Shown here in pieces: positions 41,711 to 51,131 of a DNA stretch of 64,000 nt. The notes under the pieces are model-generated. The model searched no databases. It saw nothing but the letters and a program-made list of their open reading frames with translations, and was not told the DNA's origin. Made by a program: the position numbers and the translations under genes. Positions within the stretch are counted from its first letter, which is position 1. Each line of letters opens with the position of its first letter. Source of the stretch: Bradyrhizobium sp. SSBR45G (lineage in GTDB: Bacteria; Pseudomonadota; Alphaproteobacteria; Rhizobiales; Xanthobacteraceae); NCBI RefSeq assembly GCF_030159255.1, contig NZ_BSCT01000033.1, forward strand, positions 32,287 through 96,286, read 5' to 3'.

Positions 41711-42555
41711 GCGCGATGCGCCTCGCGCTCGCCGTCGCGGCCACCCTCGCCTTCGGCGCGTCGAGCGCGGCGGCCGCCGACAAGCCCGACCCGGCCGCCG
41801 ACGCCAAGGCGTTTCAGGACTACTTCGTCAAGAAGTTCCCGAAGGTCGCGTTCGACGATTTCGTCAACGGGCCCTATTCGATGAACGCCGACATGCGCCG
41901 GCAGTGGGAGGAGAAGGAGCAGTTCCCGCCTTATGAGTTCGCGCTCGACGCGGGCAAGGAGATGTTCGCCAAGCCGTTCAAGAACGGCAAGACCTATGCC
42001 GACTGCTTCCCGAATGGCGGCATCGGCATCCGGCAGACCTATCCGTATTTCGACGACAAGGAAGGCAAGGTCATCACCTTGGAGCTGGCGCTGAACCGCT
42101 GCCGCGAGGCCAATGGCGAGGCGCCCTATTCCTACGTCAAGGACGAGATGGCCTCGCTCACGGCCTACATGGCGTTCACCTCGCGCGGCAAGCGCTTCGA
42201 CATCAAGATCCCGGATGATCCGCGCGCGCTGGAGGCCTATGAGCAGGGCAAGGAGTATTTCTACACCCGCCGCGGCCAGCTGAACTTTTCCTGCGCCAGC
42301 TGCCACGTGCAAAGCCCGGGCGAGCGCATCCGCGCCGAGATCCTGGCACCCGCAATCGGCATCCTCAACGCCATGCCGATCTACCGCTCCGAATGGAGCG
42401 GCATGGGCACGATCAGCCGCCGCATCGTCACCTGCAACAGCCAGACCCGCGCCGTGCCGCTGGAGCCGCAGTCGGACGAATACCGCAACCTCGAATATTA
42501 TCTCTCCTACGTGTCGAACGGCCTGCCGGTTTCAGGACCGGGAGCGCGGCCATGA
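41707..42555 (+). CDS. soxA: Mono-haem sulfur-oxidation cytochrome SoxA
   Basis: 282 residues: signal peptide, N-terminal domain and C-terminal haem domain. Only one CxxCH is present (FSCASCHVQSPGERIR, about residue 200). The N-terminal domain has cysteines YADCFPN and LNRCREA where di-haem SoxA carries the first haem, so a disulfide is likely instead. The essential persulfide-forming cysteine is in RRIVTCNSQTRAV. A mono-haem SoxA fits the presence of a SoxK-like gene next door. The start overlaps soxZ and the stop overlaps the next gene. Confidence 0.95.
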   Translation: MSAMRLALAVAATLAFGASSAAAADKPDPAADAKAFQDYFVKKFPKVAFDDFVNGPYSMNADMRRQWEEKEQFPPYEFALDAGKEMFAKPFKNGKTYADCFPNGGIGIRQTYPYFDDKEGKVITLELALNRCREANGEAPYSYVKDEMASLTAYMAFTSRGKRFDIKIPDDPRALEAYEQGKEYFYTRRGQLNFSCASCHVQSPGERIRAEILAPAIGILNAMPIYRSEWSGMGTISRRIVTCNSQTRAVPLEPQSDEYRNLEYYLSYVSNGLPVSGPGARP

Positions 42556-42881
42556 GAAATTTCGCGACCACCCACGTCATGAAAAAGATCGTGTTCGCCA
42601 TGATGGTAGCAGCGGCTGGCGCAGGCTCCGCGCGGGCCGCGTCGGAAGCCGACTATCTCACGGCTGTCGCGGCGGCCGAGAGCGCCCACAAGGAAGCCGG
42701 ACGTCTGCGCAACCAATGGACCGTGACACAGACCGCACTCAATGCTGCGAAGAAGGCGGCAGAGTCCGGCAACTTCGATTCTGCACTCAAATCAGCCCAG
42801 GAGGCCGAGGCACTCGCCAGGGCCTCGATCATCCAGGCCACCAGCGAGAAGCAGCGCTGGAGGGACATGGAGATCCGCTAG
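42552..42881 (+). CDS. soxK: SoxK-like SoxXA-binding protein
   Basis: 109 residues with a signal peptide (KKIVFAMMVAAAGAGSARA). The mature part is a helical hairpin rich in Ala, Lys and Glu (YLTAVAAAESAHKEAGRLRNQW ... AAKKAAESGNFDSALKSAQEAEALA). SoxXA-binding proteins of this form sit between soxA and soxB in several mono-haem SoxXA organisms. The identification rests on position and helical, alanine-rich character rather than a strict motif. The ATGA overlap with soxA shows coupling. Confidence 0.78.
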   Translation: MRNFATTHVMKKIVFAMMVAAAGAGSARAASEADYLTAVAAAESAHKEAGRLRNQWTVTQTALNAAKKAAESGNFDSALKSAQEAEALARASIIQATSEKQRWRDMEIR

Positions 42882-43012
42882 AGCATGATCCGGAACGGCG
42901 GACACCGGTTTTCCCTCGCGACAAACGCCGAAGGCGTTTGCGCGGAGATCATGCGCAAACAAGGGGACCGATCATGATGCGATTCCACGGAATCGCATCA
43001 TGATCGGTGGAC
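42882..43012. repeat. Composite palindromic repeat (GCATGATCCGGAA type) between soxK and soxB
   Basis: GAGCATGATCCGGAA, then ACCGGTTTTCCCTCG, an inner hairpin CGCCGAAGGCG, and finally a near-perfect hairpin around GATGCGATTCCACGGAATCGC. A diverged inverted copy is at 51006-51125. Being inside the operon, it may cause processing or partial termination before soxB. Confidence 0.75.
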
Positions 43013-43019
43013 GCGAGCC

Positions 43020-44768
43020 ATGATTCGGCGCCGGGACTTTCTGAAAGCATCAGGTGCCGCGGTACTCGCCGCACCGGCGCTGCTGCGCAGCGCCCGCGCC
43101 GTCGACACGGTGAGCCTCTACGACGTCGAGAAATTCGGCAATGCGCGCATCCTGCACATCACGGATACGCATGCGCAGCTGCGGCCGGTGTTCTTCCGCG
43201 AGCCGAGCGTCAATCTCGGCATCGGCGAGATGTGGGGGCGGCCGCCGCATCTGGTCGAGCGCGCCTTCCTCGACCGCTATGGCATCCGTCCCGACAGCGC
43301 CGAGGCCTATGCGTTCACCTGCTTCGAGTTCGAGAAATATGCCGGCCGCTTCGGCCGGATGGGCGGCTTTGCGCATCTGAAGACGCTGATCGACAAGCTG
43401 CGCACCGATGCCGGCGATCATCGCTCGCTGCTGCTCGACGGCGGCGATCTCTGGCAGGGCACCGGCCTCGCCAACGCGATGCGCGGCGCCGACATGGTGA
43501 GCGCGGCCAATCTGCTCGGCATCGACGCCATGACCGGACATTGGGAGTTCACCTATGGCGAGGAGGCGCTGCGCGCCAATCTCGCCCGCTTCAAGGGCGA
43601 GTTCCTGGCGCAGAACGTGTTCCTGACCGAGGAGGCCGCGTTCAACGACGCCAAGGCGCTCGATCCCGGCTCCGGCCGCGTGTTCAAGCCGGCCATGATC
43701 CGGGAGATCGGCGGCGCACGCATCGCCGTGATCGGACAGGCCTTCCCCTATGTGCCGATCGCCCATCCCCGCCGCTTCACGCCGGACTGGACGTTCGGCA
43801 TCCGCGAGGAGGAACTGCAGAAGCTGGTCGATGCCCTGCGCGGCGCCGACAAGGTGGATGCGGTGATCCTGTTGTCGCACAACGGCATGGACGTCGACCT
43901 CAAGCTGGCGAGCCGTGTCACGGGCATCGACGTCATCCTCGGCGGCCACACCCATGATGCGATTCCGCAGCCGGTCGCGGTGACCAATGCCAAGGGCGCG
44001 ACGCTTGTCACCAATGCCGGCTCGAACGGCAAATTCCTTGCCGTGCTCGATCTCGACGTCGGCAAGGGCCGCGTCGCCGATGCGCGCTACCGGCTGCTGC
44101 CGGTCTATTCGGAGCTGCTGAAGCCCGACGCCGCGATGCAGGCGCTGATCGACCAGACGCAGCAGCCCCAGGTCGCGGCCTGGAGCGAGAAGCTCGCGAC
44201 CTCCGACCGGCTGCTCTACCGGCGCGGCAATTTCGAAGGCCCCACCGACGACGTGATCTGCGCGGCGCTGCTCAGCCAGCTCGATGCGCAGATCGCGCTG
44301 TCGCCGGGATTTCGCTGGGGCCCGACCTTGCTGGCCGGACAATCCATCATGCTGGAGGATGTGCTGGCGCAGACCGCGATCAGCTATCCCGAGACCTATG
44401 TGCAGCGGATGACCGGCGCTGACATCAAGGCCGTGCTGGAGGACGTCTGCGACAATCTCTTCAACGCGGATCCCTATCTGCAGCAGGGCGGCGACATGGT
44501 GCGGCTCGAAGGCCTGTCCTACCGCTGCGCGCCGTCGGAGCCGATCGGCCGGCGCATCTCCGATCTCACGCTCGACAACGGCCGCTCGCTCGAGGCGGGG
44601 AAGACCTACAAGGTCGCCGGCTGGGCATCGATGAACGCGCAGGACGGCAAGCCGGTCTGGGACATCGTCGCCGCGCATCTGCGCAGCGTCGGCCTCACGT
44701 CAGCGGGGACCAGCACGGTCACGCTGTCCGGCGTCGACGGCAATCCGGGATTCGCATCGCAATCGTGA
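43020..44768 (+). CDS. soxB: SoxB thiosulfohydrolase
   Basis: 582 residues, metallophosphatase (5'-nucleotidase) superfamily. It hydrolyses sulfate from SoxY-bound sulfonate. A Tat signal (IRRRDFLKASGAAVLA) leads to the di-manganese site: DTHAQLRP (D49, H51), DGGDLWQG, GHWEFTYG, LSHNGMD and GGHTHDAIPQP. The C-terminal domain has TGADIKAVLEDVCDNLF. The ATG is 138 bases after soxK with a repeat in between. Confidence 0.96.
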   Translation: MIRRRDFLKASGAAVLAAPALLRSARAVDTVSLYDVEKFGNARILHITDTHAQLRPVFFREPSVNLGIGEMWGRPPHLVERAFLDRYGIRPDSAEAYAFTCFEFEKYAGRFGRMGGFAHLKTLIDKLRTDAGDHRSLLLDGGDLWQGTGLANAMRGADMVSAANLLGIDAMTGHWEFTYGEEALRANLARFKGEFLAQNVFLTEEAAFNDAKALDPGSGRVFKPAMIREIGGARIAVIGQAFPYVPIAHPRRFTPDWTFGIREEELQKLVDALRGADKVDAVILLSHNGMDVDLKLASRVTGIDVILGGHTHDAIPQPVAVTNAKGATLVTNAGSNGKFLAVLDLDVGKGRVADARYRLLPVYSELLKPDAAMQALIDQTQQPQVAAWSEKLATSDRLLYRRGNFEGPTDDVICAALLSQLDAQIALSPGFRWGPTLLAGQSIMLEDVLAQTAISYPETYVQRMTGADIKAVLEDVCDNLFNADPYLQQGGDMVRLEGLSYRCAPSEPIGRRISDLTLDNGRSLEAGKTYKVAGWASMNAQDGKPVWDIVAAHLRSVGLTSAGTSTVTLSGVDGNPGFASQS

Positions 44769-44973
44769 GCTGCAGCGGGCAGCCGCCCGCGACACGGCGT
44801 TCCGCCATATTGTCAGCGCCGGAGCGGAGCATGCTCGACGGCGTCTCGCCCTGCATCGGCCCCCTCCCTCGTGGACACTCACTTGCGATGCGATAGTGTC
44901 GATGCGGCCTGCGCGGCCTTGCGCGCGAACGTCGAGGCTCGTCAGCCCATCGTCTTCCGAGAGGACATCCCCC

Positions 44974-46593
44974 ATGGCTGCACGCGGATACGACTACATC
45001 ATCGTCGGCGCGGGCTCGGCGGGATGCGTGCTCGCCAACCGATTGTCGGCCGACGCCACCTGCCGCGTGCTGCTGCTCGAAGCCGGCGGCTCCGACCGGC
45101 ACTTCTGGCTCCGGATTCCGATCGGCTATTATCGCAGCATCTACGACAACCGCTTCTCGCGGCTGTTCCAGACCGAGCCGAGCGAGCTCACGGACCGCCG
45201 CGCGATCGTGTGGCCGCGCGGCCGCGTGCTCGGTGGCTCGTCCTCGATCAACGGCCTGATCTTCATCCGCGGCGAGCCGGCCGGCTTCGATGATTGGGAA
45301 CGGCTCGGCGCAGCCGGCTGGAGCTACCGCGAGCTGCTGCCCTATTTCCGCCGATACGAACGCTACCAGGGCGGCGACAGCCAGTATCATGGCGGCCTCG
45401 GTGAATTCGCCGTGTCCGAGCTTCGGACCGGCAATCCCGCCTCCGCGGCCTGGGTCGACGCCGCAGCGGAATTCGGACTCCCGAGAAATGGCGACTTCAA
45501 CGGCCCGACGACGCTCGGCGTCGGCAGCTATCAGCTCGGCATCGGCCGCCACTGGCGATCGAGCGCGGCGACCGCGTTTCTCCATCCGATCATGCATCGC
45601 CCCAATTTGACCGTCGTCACCGGCGCCCAGGCCAGCCGGGTGACGTTCGACGGTCGGTCGGCGAGCGGCGTGGAATGGATCAAGGATGGTGCGGTGGTCT
45701 CGGCGGCGGCGGATCGCGAGGTTCTGCTCGCAGCCGGCGCGCTGCAGTCGCCGCAATTGCTGCAACTGTCCGGCATCGGGCCGGCCGACCTGCTGCGCTC
45801 GCTTGGCATTGCCGTCGTCGCCGATGCGCCGGATGTCGGCGGCAATCTTCAGGATCACTATCAGGCGCGCATGATCGTCCGCCTCAAACAGAAGATCTCC
45901 GTCAACGACCAGGTCCGCAATCCCTACGAGCTCGCCAAGATGGGCCTGCAATGGCTGTTCGCCGGCCGGGGTCCGCTGACGGCAGGCGCGGGCCAGGTCG
46001 GCGGCGCGGCCTGCACCCACCTCGCCGCCGGGGGACGCGCCGACGTGCAATTCAACGTGATGCCACTATCGGTCGACAGACCGGGCGCGCCGTTGCACGC
46101 CTATTCGGGATTCACCGCCTCGGTCTGGCAATGTCACCCGCAGTCGCGCGGCTCCGTCGTGATCTGCTCCGCCGACCCGTTCGACCAGCCCACCATCATC
46201 CCTAATTATTTCGCCGAGGAGATCGACCGCGCGACCATCGTCGCCGGCCTCGAAATGCTGCGTGACATCTTTCGCCAGCCCTCTTTCCGCAAGCTGTGGG
46301 ACGTCGAGGTCGCGCCGGGCGACGCGGTCGCCAGCAAAGCCGCTCTGTGGGATTTCGCACGCACCACCGGCGGCACGGTGTTCCATCCCGTCGGCACCTG
46401 CCGCATCGGCGCCGACGACCGCGCGGTGCTCGATCCGAACCTCCGGGTGCGCGGTGTCGATCGGCTGCGCGTCATCGACGCCTCGGTCATGCCTCAGATC
46501 ACCTCGGCCAACACCAACGCGACCAGCCTCATGATCGGAGAGCGCGGCGCGGCGCTCGTCGATGGTGGCGCCCCCGCCGGCAGGGGCCTCTAA
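44974..46593 (+). CDS. GMC-family FAD oxidoreductase (choline dehydrogenase-like)
   Basis: 539 residues. Rossmann FAD motif YDYIIVGAGSAGCVLANRLS at the start, the GMC signature RGRVLGGSSSINGLIFIRG, and the C-terminal active site HPVGTCRIG with TSANTNATSLMIGERGA. These flavoproteins oxidise alcohols or amino-alcohols. No BetB-type aldehyde dehydrogenase is adjacent, so the substrate remains open. It lies 200 bases after soxB on the same strand, probably its own unit. Confidence 0.94.
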   Translation: MAARGYDYIIVGAGSAGCVLANRLSADATCRVLLLEAGGSDRHFWLRIPIGYYRSIYDNRFSRLFQTEPSELTDRRAIVWPRGRVLGGSSSINGLIFIRGEPAGFDDWERLGAAGWSYRELLPYFRRYERYQGGDSQYHGGLGEFAVSELRTGNPASAAWVDAAAEFGLPRNGDFNGPTTLGVGSYQLGIGRHWRSSAATAFLHPIMHRPNLTVVTGAQASRVTFDGRSASGVEWIKDGAVVSAAADREVLLAAGALQSPQLLQLSGIGPADLLRSLGIAVVADAPDVGGNLQDHYQARMIVRLKQKISVNDQVRNPYELAKMGLQWLFAGRGPLTAGAGQVGGAACTHLAAGGRADVQFNVMPLSVDRPGAPLHAYSGFTASVWQCHPQSRGSVVICSADPFDQPTIIPNYFAEEIDRATIVAGLEMLRDIFRQPSFRKLWDVEVAPGDAVASKAALWDFARTTGGTVFHPVGTCRIGADDRAVLDPNLRVRGVDRLRVIDASVMPQITSANTNATSLMIGERGAALVDGGAPAGRGL

Positions 46594-46639
46594 GCCGCGC
46601 GGCTTGCGCCGGCCGTGCTCCACGCCGTCGTCGTCTGGC

Positions 46640-47800
46640 TCAGCGCCGCGGATAGCTCGCCAGCGCATCGAGCTGGCGCTGCGCCTCCGGTGATCCCCAT
46701 TCGCGGGCGCGCTGATACCACATGCGGGCCTGCGCCAGATCCGTTCCTGCGTCGGCCACGCCGAACTGCTTGAGCGAGACCGGGTCGAAGGTTTTCGCCA
46801 GCAGCAATGCGGCCCGCGGATCGCGCGCCTCTGCTGCGCGCAGCAGCTGCAGCCGCGCGGCCTGGACCTCGCCGCTGGCCAGCAGCTCCTGGGCTCGCCT
46901 GACGAAGCCCGCAACTTCGTTCGGCGTCCATGCGAGCACCGGATCGGCCGGGGCAGCCGGAGGAACAGCCGCCGTGGCCGCTGCGACCGGCGGCACCGGC
47001 GCGGCATCCTGCGGCACGGCTTTGGCCTCGGCAGCGGGCGTCGAGCCGGTGACGACGACCGGGCTCGGTGGCGCGGCCCAGGACAGCCGAACGAACGACT
47101 TCACCAGCGTCGCCCCCGTGGCATCGTGCAGCTCGAGCGGCAGATTCAACTCACCGGCAAAATCGATCGGCGGAACGATCGCGGCATCCGCAACATCCAT
47201 GGACGGCACGCGCCATTCCTCGCCGTTGCCGATGCGGCGCCCCGCCGTGATTCGTGCGCCGGGCGGCACCTTGCTGATCAAGACGACCATTCCCGGCGCC
47301 GCATGCTCGACCGCGACGCCGAGGTCCAGCTGCGCATTGAGCGGGCCGCTGTTGCCGCGCACGATCAGGGTTGAAACGGGAGTTGGCGGGGGCGGGCGCG
47401 GATGCCCGGCCGTCAAGCTCGACCACGCCGCGACGGCCTGGCTCTTCACCCCCGGCATCGGAAATGCCACGGTGTAGGCCAGCGCCGCCAGCAGTCCCGC
47501 CGTGGTCACGACGGCCAACCCAACGCCAATGCCTCTGGCGGAGCGACCTTCGGCAAAGGCCGGCGCAGCGACGAACTCCGGGTCGAGCCGCTGCCGCTCC
47601 GCCCGCGCCACGGCCTCGCTGAACACATCGCGACGGCCTTCACCGCCGGGGGCGACAACGGGCTCCGCGCGCGCCGCGACGTCAGTCGCAGGCGGCGCCA
47701 GCTCCGGACGGGCTGCCTCCAGCGCGCCAGACTCCCGCGAGCGGCGCGGAGCGTAGTAGCGCAAGCTGTTGGGAGATTTCTCTTCGTCCTGCTCACTCAC
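46640..47800 (-). CDS. Membrane-anchored Sel1/TPR-like protein
   Basis: 386 residues from a GTG at 47798-47800, preceded by GGGGAA. A soluble N-terminus with an RYYAPRR motif precedes one membrane helix (GIGVGLAVVTTAGLLAALAYTVAFP). A beta-rich periplasmic section (VEHAAPGMVVLISKVPPGARITAG) follows. After a Pro/Ala linker comes a C-terminal helical repeat (ARLQLLRAAEARDPRAALLLAKTFDP ... ARMWYQRAREWGSPEAQRQLDAL), a Sel1-type ending. Such proteins are frequent in Bradyrhizobium; their role is unknown. The frame stays open upstream to 48064, but that part is low-complexity. Confidence 0.78.
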   Translation of the reverse strand: MSEQDEEKSPNSLRYYAPRRSRESGALEAARPELAPPATDVAARAEPVVAPGGEGRRDVFSEAVARAERQRLDPEFVAAPAFAEGRSARGIGVGLAVVTTAGLLAALAYTVAFPMPGVKSQAVAAWSSLTAGHPRPPPPTPVSTLIVRGNSGPLNAQLDLGVAVEHAAPGMVVLISKVPPGARITAGRRIGNGEEWRVPSMDVADAAIVPPIDFAGELNLPLELHDATGATLVKSFVRLSWAAPPSPVVVTGSTPAAEAKAVPQDAAPVPPVAAATAAVPPAAPADPVLAWTPNEVAGFVRRAQELLASGEVQAARLQLLRAAEARDPRAALLLAKTFDPVSLKQFGVADAGTDLAQARMWYQRAREWGSPEAQRQLDALASYPRR

Positions 47801-48334
47801 GCCATGTTCCCCGTTACCAAGTCCCCGATTGTCGTGCCCTCGCAGATGCGCGATAGGCCGCCTTGCCCGCTGCGAATCAGCGACTCGCATGATCGGCGAC
47901 GGCTGGGGCGCGTCGCCGGCACTCCGATTCCACTCTTTCAGTTTGATCGCCACGCCGGCATTTGCGCCTGAAGACGTGACCTGATTGGCCTGATCCGGCA
48001 GCGACGAACAAGCTGCGCTGCCGAGTCGAGGCGGTTCGTGATTCCGCTCGGACATCGTCCCCACCCGACGTCGTCCTCGCCCTCAACAAACGTGCTCTGC
48101 CCAGCGTCGCGCCGGAGATGGCCGGCTCGGACGCAGCCGCGGTCAGGCACACGCGTCCCAACACCATCGCCAAGTCTCACTCCGGGCGACGAGACACGTT
48201 AAGATAGCATACGACAATCAAAATGCGGCAGAAAGAGCGCCGTGAAACGGCCCTGTGAGAAAACGCCTGAATTCGGCCGCGCTCGGCATCGCCTTTAGAT
48301 TGCGCCCGGACATTTCGGCCGGATCGGATGTCCT
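47801..48334. other. Gene-free stretch, possible N-terminal extension of the Sel1-like gene
   Basis: 534 bases. An open frame continues upstream of the Sel1-like gene to an ATG at 48053-48055 (MSERNHEP), but it looks unlike protein (Ser/Asn/Arg patchy) and lacks a good ribosome-binding site. The rest shows no recognisable feature. Confidence 0.4.
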
Positions 48335-49345
48335 TCACGCCTTGATCACCGACAGAAACAGGTTCGGATCGAAGTAGTCCGCGGCGGGAACGGGCTTCTC
48401 GATCTTGCCGATTCGCGCGTAGAAGTTCGAGACCTGCTGCAGCCAGTCGGTGATGGCGCCATTGCTGTAGAGCCGGCGCCATACCGCGGTTGGAAACACC
48501 CGCATGGCGCCGAACTGCTCGCGCATGTCGCGATCGGGGACTTGCGCGTAATATTTCTCGTGCAGGACGTTGAGAGCCTCGTTGGACCGGGCGATCAGCA
48601 TGTCGTTGCCCTCGGTCCACGCCTTGATCACGCGCGACAGCACCGCCCGGTTGGCGGCGTGGTAGGCCGCCGTGGTTGCCCAGCCGCCGACGACCGCCGC
48701 GCTGGGATAGTAGGCGCCGGCATCGAGCAGCTTCTTCGCCCATGTCACCTTCTCTCGCACCGCGATGTTGAACGGCACCCACAGCGCGACCGCGGGGACG
48801 CCCCCGGTGATGAAGGCATTGACCGCCTCGGGCATCGGCATGCTCACCAGTTCGATGTCGGTCGGCGCAAACTGGTTTTCCCGCAACGCATTGTCCAGGA
48901 AGACGTGCGCGGTGGTGCCGGCCGTCGTCGCCACGCGCTTGCCGCGCAGGTCCGAGAACTGCCGGATACCCTGATCCTCGCGCACCCAGAGCTGGGCCGT
49001 CGCGAACTCGATCGAGTTGGCCAGGAACATCTTGCCCTGACCGCGCGCGGGGAAATTCGAGATCACCGCGCCGGTGGTCAGCATGTCGATCTCGCCGCCC
49101 GACAGCGCCGTGAACAGCTCGATGCCGGTCTTGAACTCCTTGAACTGCGGGTCGAGGCCGTTCTTTGCCCAGGCGCCGAGATGATCGGCGAGCCAGATCT
49201 GGCCATCGACCGCGAGCGTATGAAGATGACCGACCCTGATCTTGGTCCGAGCCTGCGCGAGCGCCGGGCGGCCAAACGGCGAGACGCCGATGGCAGTCAG
49301 TCCAAGCGACCCGACACTGGCGGCAACGAATCTGCGCCGATCCAT
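48335..49345 (-). CDS. ABC transporter substrate-binding protein (NMT1/nitrate-sulfonate type), paralogue 1
   Basis: 336 residues. A Tat-like signal (MDRRRFVAASVGSLGLTAIG) is followed by a periplasmic binding fold of the SsuA/TauA/NMT1 group: RVGHLHTLAVDGQIW, TTGAVISNFPARGQG, GKRVATTAGTTAHVFLD, GGVPAVALWVPFNIAV. It shares most of these segments with the protein at 51132-52127. No ATPase or permease is next to it; it probably feeds the ABC genes at 52165-53756. The ATG at 49343-49345 starts the signal peptide. Confidence 0.92.
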   Translation of the reverse strand: MDRRRFVAASVGSLGLTAIGVSPFGRPALAQARTKIRVGHLHTLAVDGQIWLADHLGAWAKNGLDPQFKEFKTGIELFTALSGGEIDMLTTGAVISNFPARGQGKMFLANSIEFATAQLWVREDQGIRQFSDLRGKRVATTAGTTAHVFLDNALRENQFAPTDIELVSMPMPEAVNAFITGGVPAVALWVPFNIAVREKVTWAKKLLDAGAYYPSAAVVGGWATTAAYHAANRAVLSRVIKAWTEGNDMLIARSNEALNVLHEKYYAQVPDRDMREQFGAMRVFPTAVWRRLYSNGAITDWLQQVSNFYARIGKIEKPVPAADYFDPNLFLSVIKA

Positions 49346-49746
49346 GATCCACTCCCATTTTGTCGATTCATCATCTGGATCGCGGGCCGATTGCTTTCGG
49401 CCACTCATTATATCTTGCTCGGCGCCATCCTATCGGACGCCACGCCGGACCATCCGCTTCGCGATCATGCGCGTGCCAAGACAACGCGCGGCCGGCGGCT
49501 CCGGATCTCACTCAACAACTCAGGTATGTATGGCTGCATCATGACAACTGCCTCAATCACAACTTTATTTTTTGCCGATTATGCCGCTTAAATTGTAGCT
49601 GCGATCAAACAACCGCCTTGATGCGGCTAAATCTTCGCCCGTGAAAAGATCGACTAATCGCTCTTTGGTTGTGCCATGGCCAGGTTCGCGCACCGCGAAC
49701 CAGGCTCACGCTGTCGTGCTTGCTGACGAACGACCTGGAGAGTCTG
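49346..49746. other. Divergent intergenic region between SBP paralogue 1 and TAXI protein
   Basis: 401 bases. Locally AT-rich around 49550-49600 (ACAACTTTATTTTTTGCCG), a likely promoter zone for one or both genes. No gene, repeat or RNA recognised. Confidence 0.4.
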
Positions 49747-50955
49747 ATGACGGACAGTCAAGGCTGCAAACTGCTTTGGAATAGGCTCGGTGTGGCTGCG
49801 CGAACGACAGGCGATCGCAGCAAGCGCCGTGTGCGGCGGCTGAGGGCGATTGGCGCGGCCCTGACCGCGCTTCTCATCGCAGGCCTGCTCCCGGGCGCTG
49901 CTGATGCCATCGAGCAGCCGCCGGCGGCACAGCCCGCGCGGCCGCCGCGCGTGGAGGACCAATGGAAGGCCAAGCTCAACGCCAACACGGTGGCGATCGT
50001 GGCCGGCAGTCCGGAGGAGACCTATCTCGACATCACGCATGATCTCGCGGTCGTTCTCAATGATGACAACCTGCGGCTTTTGCCGATCGTCGGCCTCGGC
50101 GGCGCGCAGAACATCCGCGACGTGCTCTATTTGCGCGGCGTCGACATCGGCATCACCTCGACGCAGATGCTGCGCTATTTCGCATCGACGGGCGAGCTGG
50201 GCGCAAGCCTGGAGACGCGGCTGACCTACATCGCCCGGCTGTTCTCCGAAGAGATGCATGTGGTCGCCAGCCGCAACATCAGGACGATCGAGGAGCTCAC
50301 CAACAAGAAGGTGAACTTCTCGGATGCGGGCTCGACGACGCAGGTCACCGCCCGCGACGTGTTCGGGCTGCTCGGCATTTCGGTCCAGGAGGTCAATCTC
50401 AGCCAGGCCGACGCGATCGAGGCGATCAAGCGCGGAGAGATCGCGGCCACCGTCGCCTTCTCCGGCAAGCCCGCCGGATTCCTGGCGCGGCTCTCCGCCA
50501 AGGACAATCTGCACCTGCTCGAGGTTCCCTATAGCCGCAGCCTGCAGAACGTCTATCAGGCGGGCCAGCTCGAGCCGGCGCTCTACCCCAGCCTGATGGA
50601 TTCGAACCAGGCGGTGCCGACCGTGACGGTCGATTCCGTTCTCATCACCAACAACTGGCCGCCCGCCAGCGAGAGATATCGCCGGGTCGCGCGGTTCGTC
50701 GAGGAGCTGTTCGCACGGCTGCCCGCGTTGAAGAAGCCGCCGCGGCATCCGAAATGGCAGGAGGTCGATCTCAACCGGGAGCTGCCGGGATGGCAGCGCT
50801 TCCCGCTGGCGCAGGACCTGCTGCAGCAGGCGCAGTTCGAGCAGTTCCGTGCGGCGCGCGCACAGGGGCGCCCGGTCGTGGAAACGGCTGAGGACAAGCA
50901 GCGGCTGTTCCGCGAATTTCGCGAGTGGTCCGACAACGAGCGGAAGCGGCAGTAG
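49747..50955 (+). CDS. TAXI-family (TRAP-associated extracytoplasmic) solute-binding protein, orphan
   Basis: 402 residues. Signal region (LRAIGAALTALLIAGLLPGAADA), then a periplasmic binding fold: VAIVAGSPEETYLDITHDLA, VGLGGAQNIRDVLYLRGVDIGIT, NKKVNFSDAGSTTQVTARDVF and the RGEIAATVAFSGKPAGFLARL segment are TAXI-like. TAXI proteins deliver substrates to fused TRAP permeases, but none is encoded here. GGAG is seven bases before the ATG at 49747. It is inserted between two paralogous ABC binding-protein genes on the opposite strand. A variant NMT1 protein is an alternative reading. Confidence 0.78.
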   Translation: MTDSQGCKLLWNRLGVAARTTGDRSKRRVRRLRAIGAALTALLIAGLLPGAADAIEQPPAAQPARPPRVEDQWKAKLNANTVAIVAGSPEETYLDITHDLAVVLNDDNLRLLPIVGLGGAQNIRDVLYLRGVDIGITSTQMLRYFASTGELGASLETRLTYIARLFSEEMHVVASRNIRTIEELTNKKVNFSDAGSTTQVTARDVFGLLGISVQEVNLSQADAIEAIKRGEIAATVAFSGKPAGFLARLSAKDNLHLLEVPYSRSLQNVYQAGQLEPALYPSLMDSNQAVPTVTVDSVLITNNWPPASERYRRVARFVEELFARLPALKKPPRHPKWQEVDLNRELPGWQRFPLAQDLLQQAQFEQFRAARAQGRPVVETAEDKQRLFREFREWSDNERKRQ

Positions 50956-51005
50956 CGGCCAGGCCGCCGAACGTCATGGACCGAGATGCAGCGGCGACGT
51001 CGCCG

Positions 51006-51125
51006 CATCTCTCTCGGATCGTGATGCGGTTCCACGGCATCGCATCACGATCTCATCCCCTCGTTCGAGCATGATGTGTTCGGAGAACCGGTTTCCACTT
51101 TTCCGGATCATGCTTCCGACGATCG
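51006..51125. repeat. Composite palindromic repeat (GCATGATCCGGAA type), inverted copy
   Basis: Reading the minus strand it contains GCATGATCCGGAAAAGTGG, ACCGGTTCTCC and a terminal hairpin around GATGCGATGCCGTGGAACCGC, the same order as 42882-43012. Located between the convergent TAXI gene and SBP paralogue 2. Confidence 0.75.
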
Positions 51126-51131
51126 CGAGCC

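Noticed and set aside
43050..44678. Long minus-strand frame across soxB
   Set aside because: Antisense to a fully motif-supported soxB.
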